In this document: positions 24,103 through 32,357 of the stretch, piece by piece
Layout of the letters: every line of letters starts with the position of its first letter
Position numbering within the stretch: the stretch's first letter is position 1
Source: Cellulomonas phragmiteti
GTDB taxonomy: Bacteria; Actinomycetota; Actinomycetes; Actinomycetales; Cellulomonadaceae
DNA length: 48,221 nt
Assembly: GCF_016862775.1 (NCBI RefSeq)
Contig: NZ_BONP01000027.1
Location: forward strand, 1 to 48,221
Direction of reading: 5' to 3'
Translations under genes and position numbers: made by a program
Notes under the pieces: model-generated
Seen by the model: the letters and a program-made list of their open reading frames with translations, nothing else
What the model was told of the DNA's origin: nothing
Database searches by the model: none

Positions 24103-27003
24103 TCAGACGAGCCGGACCGTCGCCAGCCGCGCCGCGCCGACGAGCCGCAGCCGGACGTCCTGCACGCTCCCGGCCGCGCCGCCGGGCGCCGCCCACGGGA
24201 CGCGGACCGTGCACCAGTCGTGGCGGCCGCCGCCGGCGGGAACCTGCGCGCGCGCGATCACCGCACCCGCCGGTCCGTCGAGGACCTCCACGGACGCGGC
24301 GCCCGCGCGGGTGCGGGCGACGGTGACCTCCAGCTCGACGGCGCCGGCGACCGCACAGTCCCGCAGCAGCACGTCACCCGCGGCCCGGCCCCGTCGCACC
24401 TGGACGCACGTGCCCGTGGCCGGGGTGGTCTCCGCGAGGTCGACCCCGGTGAGCTCGTCGGCGTCCGCCGCCCGCACGGGCACGGACCGCAGGTCGCGCG
24501 GCGGGACGGGGTCCGCCTGGACGTCGAGCCCGACCCGCAGCGCGTCGCGCGCGCTCGACGGTCCCGCGCTGAGCGTGTACCGGCCGGGCTCCACGACCCA
24601 GCGGTCGCGCGTGACGTCCCACACGGCGAGGTCCGCGACGCGGACCGGCAGGGCGACCTCGACCTGCTGCCCGGGATCCACGACCGTGCGCGTGTGCGCG
24701 AGGAGCCGGTGGGGGTACGGCAGCCGGTGCGTCGGCGCGCTGACGTAGAGCTGCACCAGCTCGTGCGCCCGGCGGCCGGCCCAGTGCGCCAGGGTGACGT
24801 GCGCGAGGACCTCGTCGTCGGGCCCCACGGGGCCCGGGCCGGCGTCGAGCCGCAGCCCGACGTACTCGACGTCGCCGTACGTCAGGCCGTGTCCCAGCCC
24901 GTACCGCGGCGGCGACGGGGCGTACCAGGGGGTCGTCCGCGTCGCGAGGATGTCGTAGTCGAGCAGGTCCCCGGCCTGCTCGGCGTCCGCGGGCCACTCC
25001 TGCGCGAGCCTGCCCGTCGGCTCGGTGTCGCCGAGCAGCACGTCCGCGAGCCCGTGCCCCTGCTCCTGCCCGCCGTGCGCGGACCAGACGACGGCGGGCG
25101 CGTCCTGCACCGCGTCGTCGAGCACGTAGGGGTAGGACGAGACGACGAGCAGGACGGCGCGCGCGTGTGCCGTGCGTGCGGCGCGCCACAGCGCGAGCTG
25201 GGGCGCGGGCAGGTGCAGGTGCGGGCGGTCCTCGGTCTCCCGGCCATGCAGGTGCGGCTCGTTGCCCGCGGTGACGACGACGACGTCGGCCGCGGCCGCG
25301 GCGCGTGCGACGTCCTGGGCGCCGTCGCGCAGGACGTCGACCGCGAAGCGCTCGGCGTGGGCGACGTCGTGGGCCTCGGCGACCAGCGTGCCGGCCTCGT
25401 CGTGCTGCACGCGCACCCAGCGTCCGGAGGCCACGTGCTGCAGGGACCACGTGCCGTCGCCGTGCTGCCGGCGTCGGAACGACTCCTGCGCGACCCACCC
25501 GCCGACGCGCGTCGCGTCGGCACGCACCACCCAGGCGCCGCCGTTCCAGAGCAGGTCCCGGGCGACGTCCCGCAGCGTGAGCAGGCCGTCGCCCCAGTCG
25601 GTGACGTCGTGCGCCGCGGGCGCGTCGGCGTCGGCGTCGGCGTCGGCGACCAGGGTGCCGTCGGCCAGCGCGCGCACCCCCCGGCCGGTCGAGGTGGACG
25701 TCAGGGCGACACGGTCGGCGCCGTCGGCGACGAGCACCTGCCGCTCGCCGAGCCGCTCCCGGAGGGCCGTCGCCAGCCCGACGAGGTACGGCGGGGTGCC
25801 CGAGTACCAGTCGTGCAGCACGCGCTCGGCGTGCGGTCCGACCACCGCGACGGACGCGTCGGGGGCCAGCGGCAGGACGCCGTCGTTCTCCAGCACGACG
25901 ACGGCGCGCGCGGCGGACTCGCGGGCCAGCGCGCGGTGCTCGGGCAGGTCGATCGCGTCGGGGCCGACGCGCCAGGGGTCCAGGTCGGGATCCAGCTCGC
26001 CGGTGCGCAGCCGCAGCTCGAGCTGGCGGAGCACCGCGCGGTCGACGTCCGCCTCGGCGAGCAGGCCGCGCTCGAGGGCGGCGGTGAGGCGGGTGAGCGT
26101 GGGACCCGCGTCGGAGTCGTTGTCGGTGAACGAGTCGACGCCGGCGCGCAGCAGCGCGGCGTGCGAGGTGACGTGGTCGGCGTGGTACCGCTGGAAGGTC
26201 ACGACGTTGCCCGGTGCGGCGGCGTCGGAGACCACGAGCAGCGACGCGTCGGTCCACGAGCGCAGCTCGTCCAGCAGCTCGCCGCACAGGTGGGCCGGGC
26301 GTCCGTTGACGAGGTTGTACGACGGCATGACGGCACCGACGACGCCGGCCCGGACCGGCCCGCGGAAGGCGGGCAGCTCGTACTCGTGCAGCACGCGCGG
26401 GCGCAGCTGGGTGCTCGTGACGGCGCGGTCCGTCTCGTTGTCGTAGCCGAGGAAGTGCTTGAGCGTCGGGACGGTGCGCCAGTAGACGGGGTGGTCGCCG
26501 CGCAGCCCGCGGGCGTACGCGGTGGCCAGCCACGCCGTGACGTGAGGGTCGCTCGACCAGCCCTCCTCGTTGCGCCCCCAGGCGGGGTGCCGCAGCGGGT
26601 CGACGACGGGTGCCCACACGTTGAGCGAGACGCTCGGGTCGGCGGCGTGCTTGGCGCGCAGCTCGGTGCCGACGGCCGCCCCGACGCGCTCGAGCAGGTC
26701 GGGGTCCCAGGTCGCGGCGAGCCCGACCGGTTGCGGGAAGACAGTGGCGGTGCCGAGCCAGGCGACGCCGTGGAGCACCTCGGCCCCGGTGCGGAACGCC
26801 GGCAGGCCGAGCCGGTCGACGGCCGGTGCGTGCTGGTGCAGCAGGGAGAGCTTCTCGGGCAGCGTCAGCGCCGCCAGCAGGGCGGCGGCGCGCTGGGCGA
26901 CCGGGGCGCCGGTGTCGAGCCAGGGCCGTGCCGCGGAGGCCGCGGGTGCCGAGGCGGGTGCGGGGGTGGGCGCAGGGGTGGTGCCGGGGACGTCGTGGGC
27001 CAC
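24103..27003 (-). CDS. GH3 beta-glycosidase with an inserted beta-trefoil-like domain
   Basis: 966 residues and no signal peptide, so cytoplasmic. The GH3 barrel at about 30-310 has PQPVGLAATWDP, LKHFLGYDNE (181-190) and the nucleophile D260 in LLVVSDAAAPGN. The second alpha/beta domain starts near 345 (RALARESAARAVVVLENDGV), with acid/base candidates around GNEPHLHGRETED. Between the halves of this domain is an extra stretch of about 120 residues (GGWVAQESFRRRQ, LQHVASGRWVRV) resembling fascin-like beta-trefoil units. A fibronectin-III-like domain follows. The last roughly 110 residues form a jelly-roll-like module similar to CBM6-type domains. A beta-glucosidase or beta-xylosidase is likely; the locus favours release of glucose from xyloglucan-type oligosaccharides. 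GTG start with GGAG upstream; divergent from the ABC operon. Confidence 0.88.
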   Translation of the reverse strand: MAHDVPGTTPAPTPAPASAPAASAARPWLDTGAPVAQRAAALLAALTLPEKLSLLHQHAPAVDRLGLPAFRTGAEVLHGVAWLGTATVFPQPVGLAATWDPDLLERVGAAVGTELRAKHAADPSVSLNVWAPVVDPLRHPAWGRNEEGWSSDPHVTAWLATAYARGLRGDHPVYWRTVPTLKHFLGYDNETDRAVTSTQLRPRVLHEYELPAFRGPVRAGVVGAVMPSYNLVNGRPAHLCGELLDELRSWTDASLLVVSDAAAPGNVVTFQRYHADHVTSHAALLRAGVDSFTDNDSDAGPTLTRLTAALERGLLAEADVDRAVLRQLELRLRTGELDPDLDPWRVGPDAIDLPEHRALARESAARAVVVLENDGVLPLAPDASVAVVGPHAERVLHDWYSGTPPYLVGLATALRERLGERQVLVADGADRVALTSTSTGRGVRALADGTLVADADADADAPAAHDVTDWGDGLLTLRDVARDLLWNGGAWVVRADATRVGGWVAQESFRRRQHGDGTWSLQHVASGRWVRVQHDEAGTLVAEAHDVAHAERFAVDVLRDGAQDVARAAAAADVVVVTAGNEPHLHGRETEDRPHLHLPAPQLALWRAARTAHARAVLLVVSSYPYVLDDAVQDAPAVVWSAHGGQEQGHGLADVLLGDTEPTGRLAQEWPADAEQAGDLLDYDILATRTTPWYAPSPPRYGLGHGLTYGDVEYVGLRLDAGPGPVGPDDEVLAHVTLAHWAGRRAHELVQLYVSAPTHRLPYPHRLLAHTRTVVDPGQQVEVALPVRVADLAVWDVTRDRWVVEPGRYTLSAGPSSARDALRVGLDVQADPVPPRDLRSVPVRAADADELTGVDLAETTPATGTCVQVRRGRAAGDVLLRDCAVAGAVELEVTVARTRAGAASVEVLDGPAGAVIARAQVPAGGGRHDWCTVRVPWAAPGGAAGSVQDVRLRLVGAARLATVRLV

Positions 27004-27080
27004 GTCGCTCCTCGTCGTCGTCGTCCGGGGGCGTGCGGGCTCGTGTCGTGGGTGGTCGGCGTCGATCCAGGTCGATCGAG

Positions 27081-27096
27081 GTCGAACCGTTTCGAC
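27081..27096. promoter_or_regulatory. LacI-family operator A
   Basis: GTCGAACCGTTTCGAC is a palindrome with 7 of 8 base pairs matched and a central CG, in the 336-bp region between the GH3 gene and the ABC operon, 78 bp upstream of the GH3 start. It shares the core CGAAnCGnTTCG with sites B and D and is close to C. Confidence 0.7.
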
Positions 27097-27177
27097 GCAT
27101 CGACACGAGTCCCTCGGTCAGACATGGTGGTCGAATCGTCCCGCGTTGACAACCTTCCGTGCGTTGTCGCGGGTGTC

Positions 27178-27207
27178 TTGCCTGATTCGGCGGCCATGCC
27201 CTAGATT
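27178..27207 (+). promoter_or_regulatory. Promoter of the ABC importer operon
   Basis: TTGCCT (27178-27183) and TAGATT (27202-27207) with an 18-nt spacer form a sigma-70-type promoter. Operator B begins 18 bp after the -10, so bound repressor would block initiation or early elongation. Confidence 0.55.
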
Positions 27208-27224
27208 CTCGAAGGCGAACGAAA

Positions 27225-27238
27225 TCGAACCGCTTCGA
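27225..27238. promoter_or_regulatory. LacI-family operator B
   Basis: TCGAACCGCTTCGA pairs at 6 of 7 positions around a central CG and lies just downstream of the ABC operon promoter. Confidence 0.72.
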
Positions 27239-27339
27239 CTGCGGGAGTGCCGGCCGGGTCACCGAGGACCCGTCACGAGCCCGATGCTCCGCCGCAGCAC
27301 CACAGCACGTCCACATCCACGAGGGAGTGAAGGGCGCTG

Positions 27340-28998
27340 ATGAACACCACCACCACTGCCGGGCGGGTCGGGGACCTGCCGGTCCGTCGCCGGTCGTTCC
27401 TCGGCATGGTCGCCGCGGGCGCCGCCGTCGCCGGGGTCCCGTCGCTGCTCACCGCGTGCAGCTCGGGCGACGCGCCCCCTGCCGTCGCCCCGGGCGCCGC
27501 ACCGGCCGCCGGAGTCCTGCCGACGTACGTCCCCGTCGACTACGTCGAACCCGACTTCCCGGGCGTCAACGGCTCGACCCCCGGGTTCGCGACGCTGCCC
27601 ACGGAGCTCGTGCAGTCGGTCCCCGAGCCCCCGGGCAGCGGCTCCACGTTCACGGCCATGACGCCCCTGTGGGGCACGATCCCGCCGCGTGACGGCAACC
27701 AGTACTACGAGGCCGTCAACGAGATGCTGGGCGCGAGCATCGAGTTCCAGATCACGGACGGCAACACCTACGGCGACAAGCTCGCCACCGTGCTCGCCTC
27801 CGCCAAGGACGTCCCGGACTGGGTGTGCATCCCGACCTGGAACATCCCGCCGCGCTTCGGCTCGGAGATCGTGCCCAACCTCTTCCAGGACCTGACCGAC
27901 CACCTCGGCGGCGACCGCGTCAAGGACTACCCGAACCTCGCGAACATCCCGACGGACGCCTGGAAGTTCTGCGTCTTCAACGGACGCCTGTACGGGCTGC
28001 CGTTCCCCGGCGAGATCATCACCGACGCGACGTTCTACCGGCAGGACGTCCTCGAGGAGCTCGGTATCGCACCGGACGTGCGGACCGGCCAGGACCTCCT
28101 GGACCTCGCCGCGGAGCTCACCGGCGGCGGCCGGTGGGGCGCCGAGGACCTGTGGGTCACCGCCGCCGCCATGCACGCCGTGCCGCCGAAGTGGCGGCTC
28201 GAGGGCGACCGGCTCGTACACCGCGTCGAGACCGAGGAGTACCGCGCGGCGCTGGCGTGGAACGCCGAGCTGTTCGCGTCGGGCTCGGTCCACCCCGACG
28301 CCGTCGCGGACAACAGCGGCGAGGCCAAGACGCGCTTCCAGTCCGGGTCGTCCTTGATCATGAGCGACGGCCTCGGGGCGTGGCACGAGGCGCTGCGGGA
28401 CAACCTCGCGAGCAACCCCGGCTACTGGCAGCAGCCTTTCGACCCGTTCGCCGCGGACGGCGGGACGCCCGTGCTGTGGAAGGGCAACCCGGCCAACATC
28501 TTCTCGTTCCTCAAGAAGAGCGACGACGCGGCGCGGATCACCGAGCTGCTGGCGCTCGCGAACGTGCTCGCGGCGCCCTTCGGCACGACGGAGTTCGACC
28601 TCGTGCAGAACGGTGTCGAGGGCGTCCACTACACCCGGGGCGACGACGGCCTGCCGGTACCCACGGCGCTCGCCGCGACGGAGCTGCAGCCGACCTACAT
28701 CTTCCTCGTGGACGGCCCGATCGCGAACACCCGCGTGCAGTACCCCGGGTTCGTCGAGGCGTCGTCGACCTGGCAGCAGAAGGCCGCGGAGTACATTGCG
28801 GACCCGTTGTTCTACGCCCAGCAGATCGTCGAGCCCTCGCAGTACGCGTCGATCGGGCAGCCGTTCGCCGACCTCGAGAAGGACATCTCGCGCGGCCGCA
28901 AGTCCCTCGCCGACCTCGACGCCGCCGTCGAGACCTGGCGCGCGTCCGGCGGCGAGGAGCTGCGGACGTTCTACCAGGAGATCCTGGACGCGCAGTGA
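27340..28998 (+). CDS. ABC transporter sugar-binding lipoprotein
   Basis: 552 residues. The N terminus has a twin-arginine signal RRRSFLG (16-22), a hydrophobic stretch and a lipobox LTAC with Cys40, so it is exported folded and lipid-anchored. The mature part is a large bi-lobed solute-binding protein of the LipO/YtcQ kind, which usually works with LplB/YtcP-type permeases on oligosaccharides. It is expected to capture the oligosaccharide that the nearby GH3, GH31 and GH42 enzymes degrade. GGGAG precedes the ATG. The first permease GTG overlaps its stop by 4 nt. Confidence 0.9.
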   Translation: MNTTTTAGRVGDLPVRRRSFLGMVAAGAAVAGVPSLLTACSSGDAPPAVAPGAAPAAGVLPTYVPVDYVEPDFPGVNGSTPGFATLPTELVQSVPEPPGSGSTFTAMTPLWGTIPPRDGNQYYEAVNEMLGASIEFQITDGNTYGDKLATVLASAKDVPDWVCIPTWNIPPRFGSEIVPNLFQDLTDHLGGDRVKDYPNLANIPTDAWKFCVFNGRLYGLPFPGEIITDATFYRQDVLEELGIAPDVRTGQDLLDLAAELTGGGRWGAEDLWVTAAAMHAVPPKWRLEGDRLVHRVETEEYRAALAWNAELFASGSVHPDAVADNSGEAKTRFQSGSSLIMSDGLGAWHEALRDNLASNPGYWQQPFDPFAADGGTPVLWKGNPANIFSFLKKSDDAARITELLALANVLAAPFGTTEFDLVQNGVEGVHYTRGDDGLPVPTALAATELQPTYIFLVDGPIANTRVQYPGFVEASSTWQQKAAEYIADPLFYAQQIVEPSQYASIGQPFADLEKDISRGRKSLADLDAAVETWRASGGEELRTFYQEILDAQ

Positions 28999-30029
28999 CG
29001 AGCATCGGTCAGATCGTGCGCCGCGGCGGCGCAGGAGCCGCCGCGGCGCCGGACCCTGTCCGGGATCCCGCGGGCACGTCCGCGCGGTCCCGCCGCGGGT
29101 CGCCACCCGTGCGTCGTCTCTCCCTGCGCACGCGCCTGCGGCGCGACGGCGCGCTGCTGGTGATGGTGCTGCCGGCCGTGCTGCTGCTGGGCGTCTTCGC
29201 GTACGTCCCGATGCTCGGCAACGTCATCGCGTGGCAGAGCTACTCGCCGTACACGGGGTTCCTGGGCAGCCCGTTCGTCGGCTGGGCCAACTTCGAGCGC
29301 GTCTTCTCGAACCCGTTGTTCATCGACGCGGTGCAGAACACGCTGCTCATCACCGCGTTCCAGCTCGTGTTCTTCTTCCCGGTCCCCATCGTCCTGGCGC
29401 TGCTGCTCCACAGCGTGATCACGCCGCAGATCCGCACGACGATCCAGTCGATCGTCTACCTGCCCCACTTCTTCTCGTGGGTGCTGGTCGTCACGATCTT
29501 CCAGCAGATCTTCGGTGGTGCCGGCCTGATCAACCAGACGCTGCGCGACGCCGGGCTCGGGTCGGGCTTCGACCTCATGACCAACCCCGACACGTTCCTC
29601 GTCCTGCTGACCATGCAGTCGGTCTGGAAGGACGCGGGCTGGGGGATCATCATCTTCCTCGCCGCCCTGTCCACGGTCTCGCCCGAGCAGTACGAGGCCG
29701 CGGCGGTCGACGGGGCGAACCGGTGGCGCCGCATGTGGCACATCACGCTGCCGGCGCTGCGGCCCGTGATCGTGCTGCTGCTCATCCTGCGCCTGGGCGA
29801 CGCGCTCACCGTCGGGTTCGAGCAGCTCATCCTGCAGCGCGGCGCCGTCGGCGCGGACGTCGCGGAGGTCATCGACACGTTCGTCTACTACCAGGGCGTC
29901 ATCTACGGGGACTGGGGCTTCGCGGCCGCGGCCGGCCTCGTCAAGGGCGTCGTCAGCCTGGCGCTGGTCCTCGGCGCCAACAAGCTCGCGCACGTCTTCG
30001 GCGAGTCGGGGGTGTACCAGAAGTCATGA
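28995..30029 (+). CDS. ABC sugar permease, LplB type
   Basis: 344 residues from a GTG overlapping the stop of the binding-protein gene. A basic N-terminal tail of about 50 residues precedes six transmembrane helices. The first helix is in LLVMVLPAVLLLGVFAYVP, and the EAA loop that contacts the ATPase reads EQYEAAAVDGANRWRRMWHI. This is the membrane protein normally listed first in CUT1-family oligosaccharide importers. No ATPase gene is linked; such importers often share one MsmK/MsiK-type ATPase encoded elsewhere. Confidence 0.92.
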   Translation: MTSIGQIVRRGGAGAAAAPDPVRDPAGTSARSRRGSPPVRRLSLRTRLRRDGALLVMVLPAVLLLGVFAYVPMLGNVIAWQSYSPYTGFLGSPFVGWANFERVFSNPLFIDAVQNTLLITAFQLVFFFPVPIVLALLLHSVITPQIRTTIQSIVYLPHFFSWVLVVTIFQQIFGGAGLINQTLRDAGLGSGFDLMTNPDTFLVLLTMQSVWKDAGWGIIIFLAALSTVSPEQYEAAAVDGANRWRRMWHITLPALRPVIVLLLILRLGDALTVGFEQLILQRGAVGADVAEVIDTFVYYQGVIYGDWGFAAAAGLVKGVVSLALVLGANKLAHVFGESGVYQKS

Positions 30030-31036
30030 GCACCGGAAGCGGTCACGCACCGCAGATCGACGCCGGCGGCGCGCTCGTCCCGCGCGACCTCGCGCAGACG
30101 GCCGACGGCCGCGCGGCGGCCGCCCGGCGCCGGCGCCGCTCGCGGCACCGCGCGCCCTGGGAGGAGCCGGCGAGCCCGCTCGGTGCGGTCGTCAAGTTCC
30201 TGGTCCTGGCGGGCGTCGTGCTCGCCGTCCTGATCCCGCTGTGGACGGTGGTCCTCACCAGCCTGTCGACGCAGGCCGAGACGATCCGCGTGGGCGGGCT
30301 GGTCACCGTCCCCGGTGAGCTGACGTTCAACGCGTACCGGCAGATCCTGTCGGGCGGCATCGTGCTGCGCGCGACGCTGGTGAGCACGGGGATCACCGCG
30401 GTCGGCACGGTGCTGTCGACCGTCGTCTCGGTGCTGGCCGCGTACGGGCTGTCGCGTCCGTCCTCGTTGTGGCACCGCCCGCTGCTGTTCGTCTTCCTCG
30501 TCACCATGTTCTTCGGTGCCGGGATGATCCCGACGTACCTGCTGGTGAGCAACCTCGGGCTGATCGACACCTACTGGGCGCTGATCCTGCCCGGCGCGGT
30601 CTCGGCGTTCAACGTGCTCATCCTGCGCAACTTCTTCATGGGGCTCGAGCCTGCCGTCCTGGACGCCGCGCGCATCGACGGCGCGGGGGACTGGCGGATC
30701 CTCGCGCGCGTCGTGCTGCCGATGTCCCGGGCCGTGGTGGCGGTGGTCGCGCTGTTCTACGGCGTGGGCTACTGGAACGCGTTCTTCAACGCGATCCTGT
30801 ACATCAACGACAACGCCAAGTGGCCGCTGCAGCTGGTCCTGCGCTCGTACGTCCTGCAGGGGGTGACGCTCCCGGGCTCGGGCGTCGGGCAGGTGGACGT
30901 CGCGACAGGAGCCGTGACCGGTCTGCCGGTGAAGATGGCCGTCATGGTGCTCGCGATCGTGCCGATCCTCGTGGTCTACCCGTTCGTCCAGCGGCACTTC
31001 ACCAAGGGCGTCATCTTCGGCGCCATCAAGGGCTGA
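30026..31036 (+). CDS. ABC sugar permease, YtcP type
   Basis: 336 residues from the ATG at 30026, overlapping the preceding stop (ATGA). The Arg-rich N-terminal tail includes ARRRRRSRHRAPWEEP. Six transmembrane helices follow, with the EAA-type loop LDAARIDGAGDWRILARVVL. The YtcP-like C terminus is FVQRHFTKGVIFGAIKG. It partners the previous permease as a heterodimeric channel. Confidence 0.92.
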   Translation: MSTGSGHAPQIDAGGALVPRDLAQTADGRAAAARRRRRSRHRAPWEEPASPLGAVVKFLVLAGVVLAVLIPLWTVVLTSLSTQAETIRVGGLVTVPGELTFNAYRQILSGGIVLRATLVSTGITAVGTVLSTVVSVLAAYGLSRPSSLWHRPLLFVFLVTMFFGAGMIPTYLLVSNLGLIDTYWALILPGAVSAFNVLILRNFFMGLEPAVLDAARIDGAGDWRILARVVLPMSRAVVAVVALFYGVGYWNAFFNAILYINDNAKWPLQLVLRSYVLQGVTLPGSGVGQVDVATGAVTGLPVKMAVMVLAIVPILVVYPFVQRHFTKGVIFGAIKG

Positions 31037-31054
31037 CGGACGTGGGGCACCCCG

Positions 31055-31068
31055 GGGCCGAGCGGCCC
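31055..31068. terminator. Possible short terminator between permease and lacI
   Basis: A 5-6 bp GC stem (GGGCCG with CGGCCC) ends immediately before the convergent lacI stop. Confidence 0.35.
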
Positions 31069-32076
31069 TCAGCGCAGCGCGGCGACGGTGCTGGCGCGCT
31101 CGACGAGCTGCGGGGCGAGCAGCCGCGTCTCGGCGGGCTCGTCGCGCTCGACGCGCGCCATGGCCATCTCGACCGCGACCTTGCCGATCGTGTGCGCGGG
31201 GATGTCGATGTTCGTCAGCGGCAGGGGCTGGCCGACGGCCACGTCCGGCGGGCAGACCGCGACCACGGAGACGTCGTCCGGGACGTGCCGACCGCGGTCG
31301 CGCAGCGTGGAGAGCACCCAGGGCAGGGCGACCTCGTTGTGCACGACGAGCGCGGTGACGTCGGGCATCCGTGTCAGCACGCGGTCGACGGCGTCGACCG
31401 CGCCGGTCGAGGACGACTCGCACGGCTCGACGAGGCCCTCGACGCCGGCCTCGGCCACGCCCTGCGTGAAGCCGCGGATCATGCGCTCGGCGTACGAGGT
31501 GTGACGTTCGAGCACGGCACGCGGCGACCCGACGAGCGCGATCTGCCGGTGCCCGAGGCGCGCGAGGTGCCGCACGGCGAGCTGGCCGGCGGCGTCGAAG
31601 TCCAGGTCGACGCACGACAGCCCCTCGGGGTCGCGCGGCAGGCCGATGAGGACGGCGGGCTGGCTGAGCCCGGCGAGCACGGGCACGCGGGGGTCGTCGG
31701 CCTCGATGTCCATCATGACCAGGGCGTCGACCATCGACCCGGACGCGACGCGCTCCATGCCGGCGATCTCGTCGGCGGTGAGCAGCAGCACGTCGTGGTC
31801 GAAGGTGCGCGCGGCCGTGACGACTCCGGTGACGAACTGCATGATGACCGAGACGTTGACGTCGACGCGCAGGGGAGCCATGAGAGCGAGCACGTTGGTG
31901 CGGCTGGACGCGAGTGCGCGGGCTCCGGCGTGCGGCCGGTAGCCGAGCTCCCGGATGGCCCGCTCGACCCGCTGCCGGGTGGGCGCGGAGATCGGCCGCT
32001 TGCCGGACAGCACGTAGGAGACGGTGGAGGTCGAGACCCCCGCTGCCCGTGCCACATCGTCGATGGTGGTCGCCAC
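31069..32076 (-). CDS. LacI-family transcriptional regulator
   Basis: 335 residues. The N-terminal helix-turn-helix starts TTIDDVARAAGVSTSTVSYV, and the hinge is YRPHAGARALASSRTNVLAL. The type 1 periplasmic-binding-like effector domain follows (VDALVMMDIEADD, LVGSPRAVLERHTSYAERMI, VVAVCPPD). It lies between the transporter and the GH42-GH31 operon. Palindromes with the central CG and CGAA half-sites typical of this family occur in both divergent promoter regions. It is the obvious candidate repressor, with an imported oligosaccharide or a breakdown product as inducer (inference). GTG start with GGAG upstream. Confidence 0.92.
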   Translation of the reverse strand: MATTIDDVARAAGVSTSTVSYVLSGKRPISAPTRQRVERAIRELGYRPHAGARALASSRTNVLALMAPLRVDVNVSVIMQFVTGVVTAARTFDHDVLLLTADEIAGMERVASGSMVDALVMMDIEADDPRVPVLAGLSQPAVLIGLPRDPEGLSCVDLDFDAAGQLAVRHLARLGHRQIALVGSPRAVLERHTSYAERMIRGFTQGVAEAGVEGLVEPCESSSTGAVDAVDRVLTRMPDVTALVVHNEVALPWVLSTLRDRGRHVPDDVSVVAVCPPDVAVGQPLPLTNIDIPAHTIGKVAVEMAMARVERDEPAETRLLAPQLVERASTVAALR

Positions 32077-32139
32077 GTCGCTCCGTCCGTCACGTGCTGC
32101 GCGCTCGACGACGAGCGCCCCTACCGCGCGATCCGGCTC

Positions 32140-32145
32140 ACCCTA
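32140..32145 (-). promoter_or_regulatory. Possible -10 element for lacI
   Basis: Read on the minus strand, TAGGGT lies about 64 bp upstream of the lacI GTG. No clear -35 is visible. Confidence 0.3.
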
Positions 32146-32215
32146 GCGTGCAGGCCGGGGCCGTCGGTGGCGGACGACGGGGTGCAGGGGCAGGTGGCGC
32201 GACGGGTCCGGCGAC

Positions 32216-32227
32216 GCAAGCGCTTCG
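32216..32227. promoter_or_regulatory. LacI-family operator C (weaker)
   Basis: GCAAGCGCTTCG matches the CGAAGCGCTTCG pattern at 10 of 12 positions, with a perfect AAGCGCTT core. It lies between lacI and the GH42 gene, 90 bp centre to centre from operator D. Confidence 0.55.
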
Positions 32228-32297
32228 CCCGCCTCCTGGTCACCTGTCCGGGTCCGGGTGGGGTTCTTGTGCCCATTTGGACGACGGATACTCGCCC

Positions 32298-32303
32298 TAG
32301 GCT
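32298..32303 (+). promoter_or_regulatory. -10 element of the GH42-GH31 operon
   Basis: TAGGCT lies 54 bp before the GH42 ATG, directly beside operator D. A TTGGAC at 32277-32282 could be the -35 but the spacer would be only 15 nt. Confidence 0.45.
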
Positions 32304-32305
32304 GG

Positions 32306-32317
32306 CGAAGCGCTTCG
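32306..32317. promoter_or_regulatory. LacI-family operator D
   Basis: CGAAGCGCTTCG is a perfect 12-bp palindrome, 2 bp downstream of the -10 element of the GH42-GH31 operon and therefore over the expected transcription start. Confidence 0.75.
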
Positions 32318-32357
32318 ACCGTGGCATCCGGCGCCACGACGGGAAGGGGTCCGCACG

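Noticed and set aside
25621..25650. GCGTCG microsatellite inside the GH3 gene
   Set aside because: Real (encodes a short Ala-Asp run) but short and in a loop; not informative beyond local slippage.
27146..27151. Perfect -35 TTGACA in the GH3/ABC intergenic region
   Set aside because: No -10-like hexamer lies 16-19 nt downstream; TTGCCT and TAGATT at 27178-27207 form a better promoter.
23782..27204. 1140-residue plus-strand frame opposite the GH3 gene
   Set aside because: No domain recognised; the minus-strand frame has the complete GH3 motif set.
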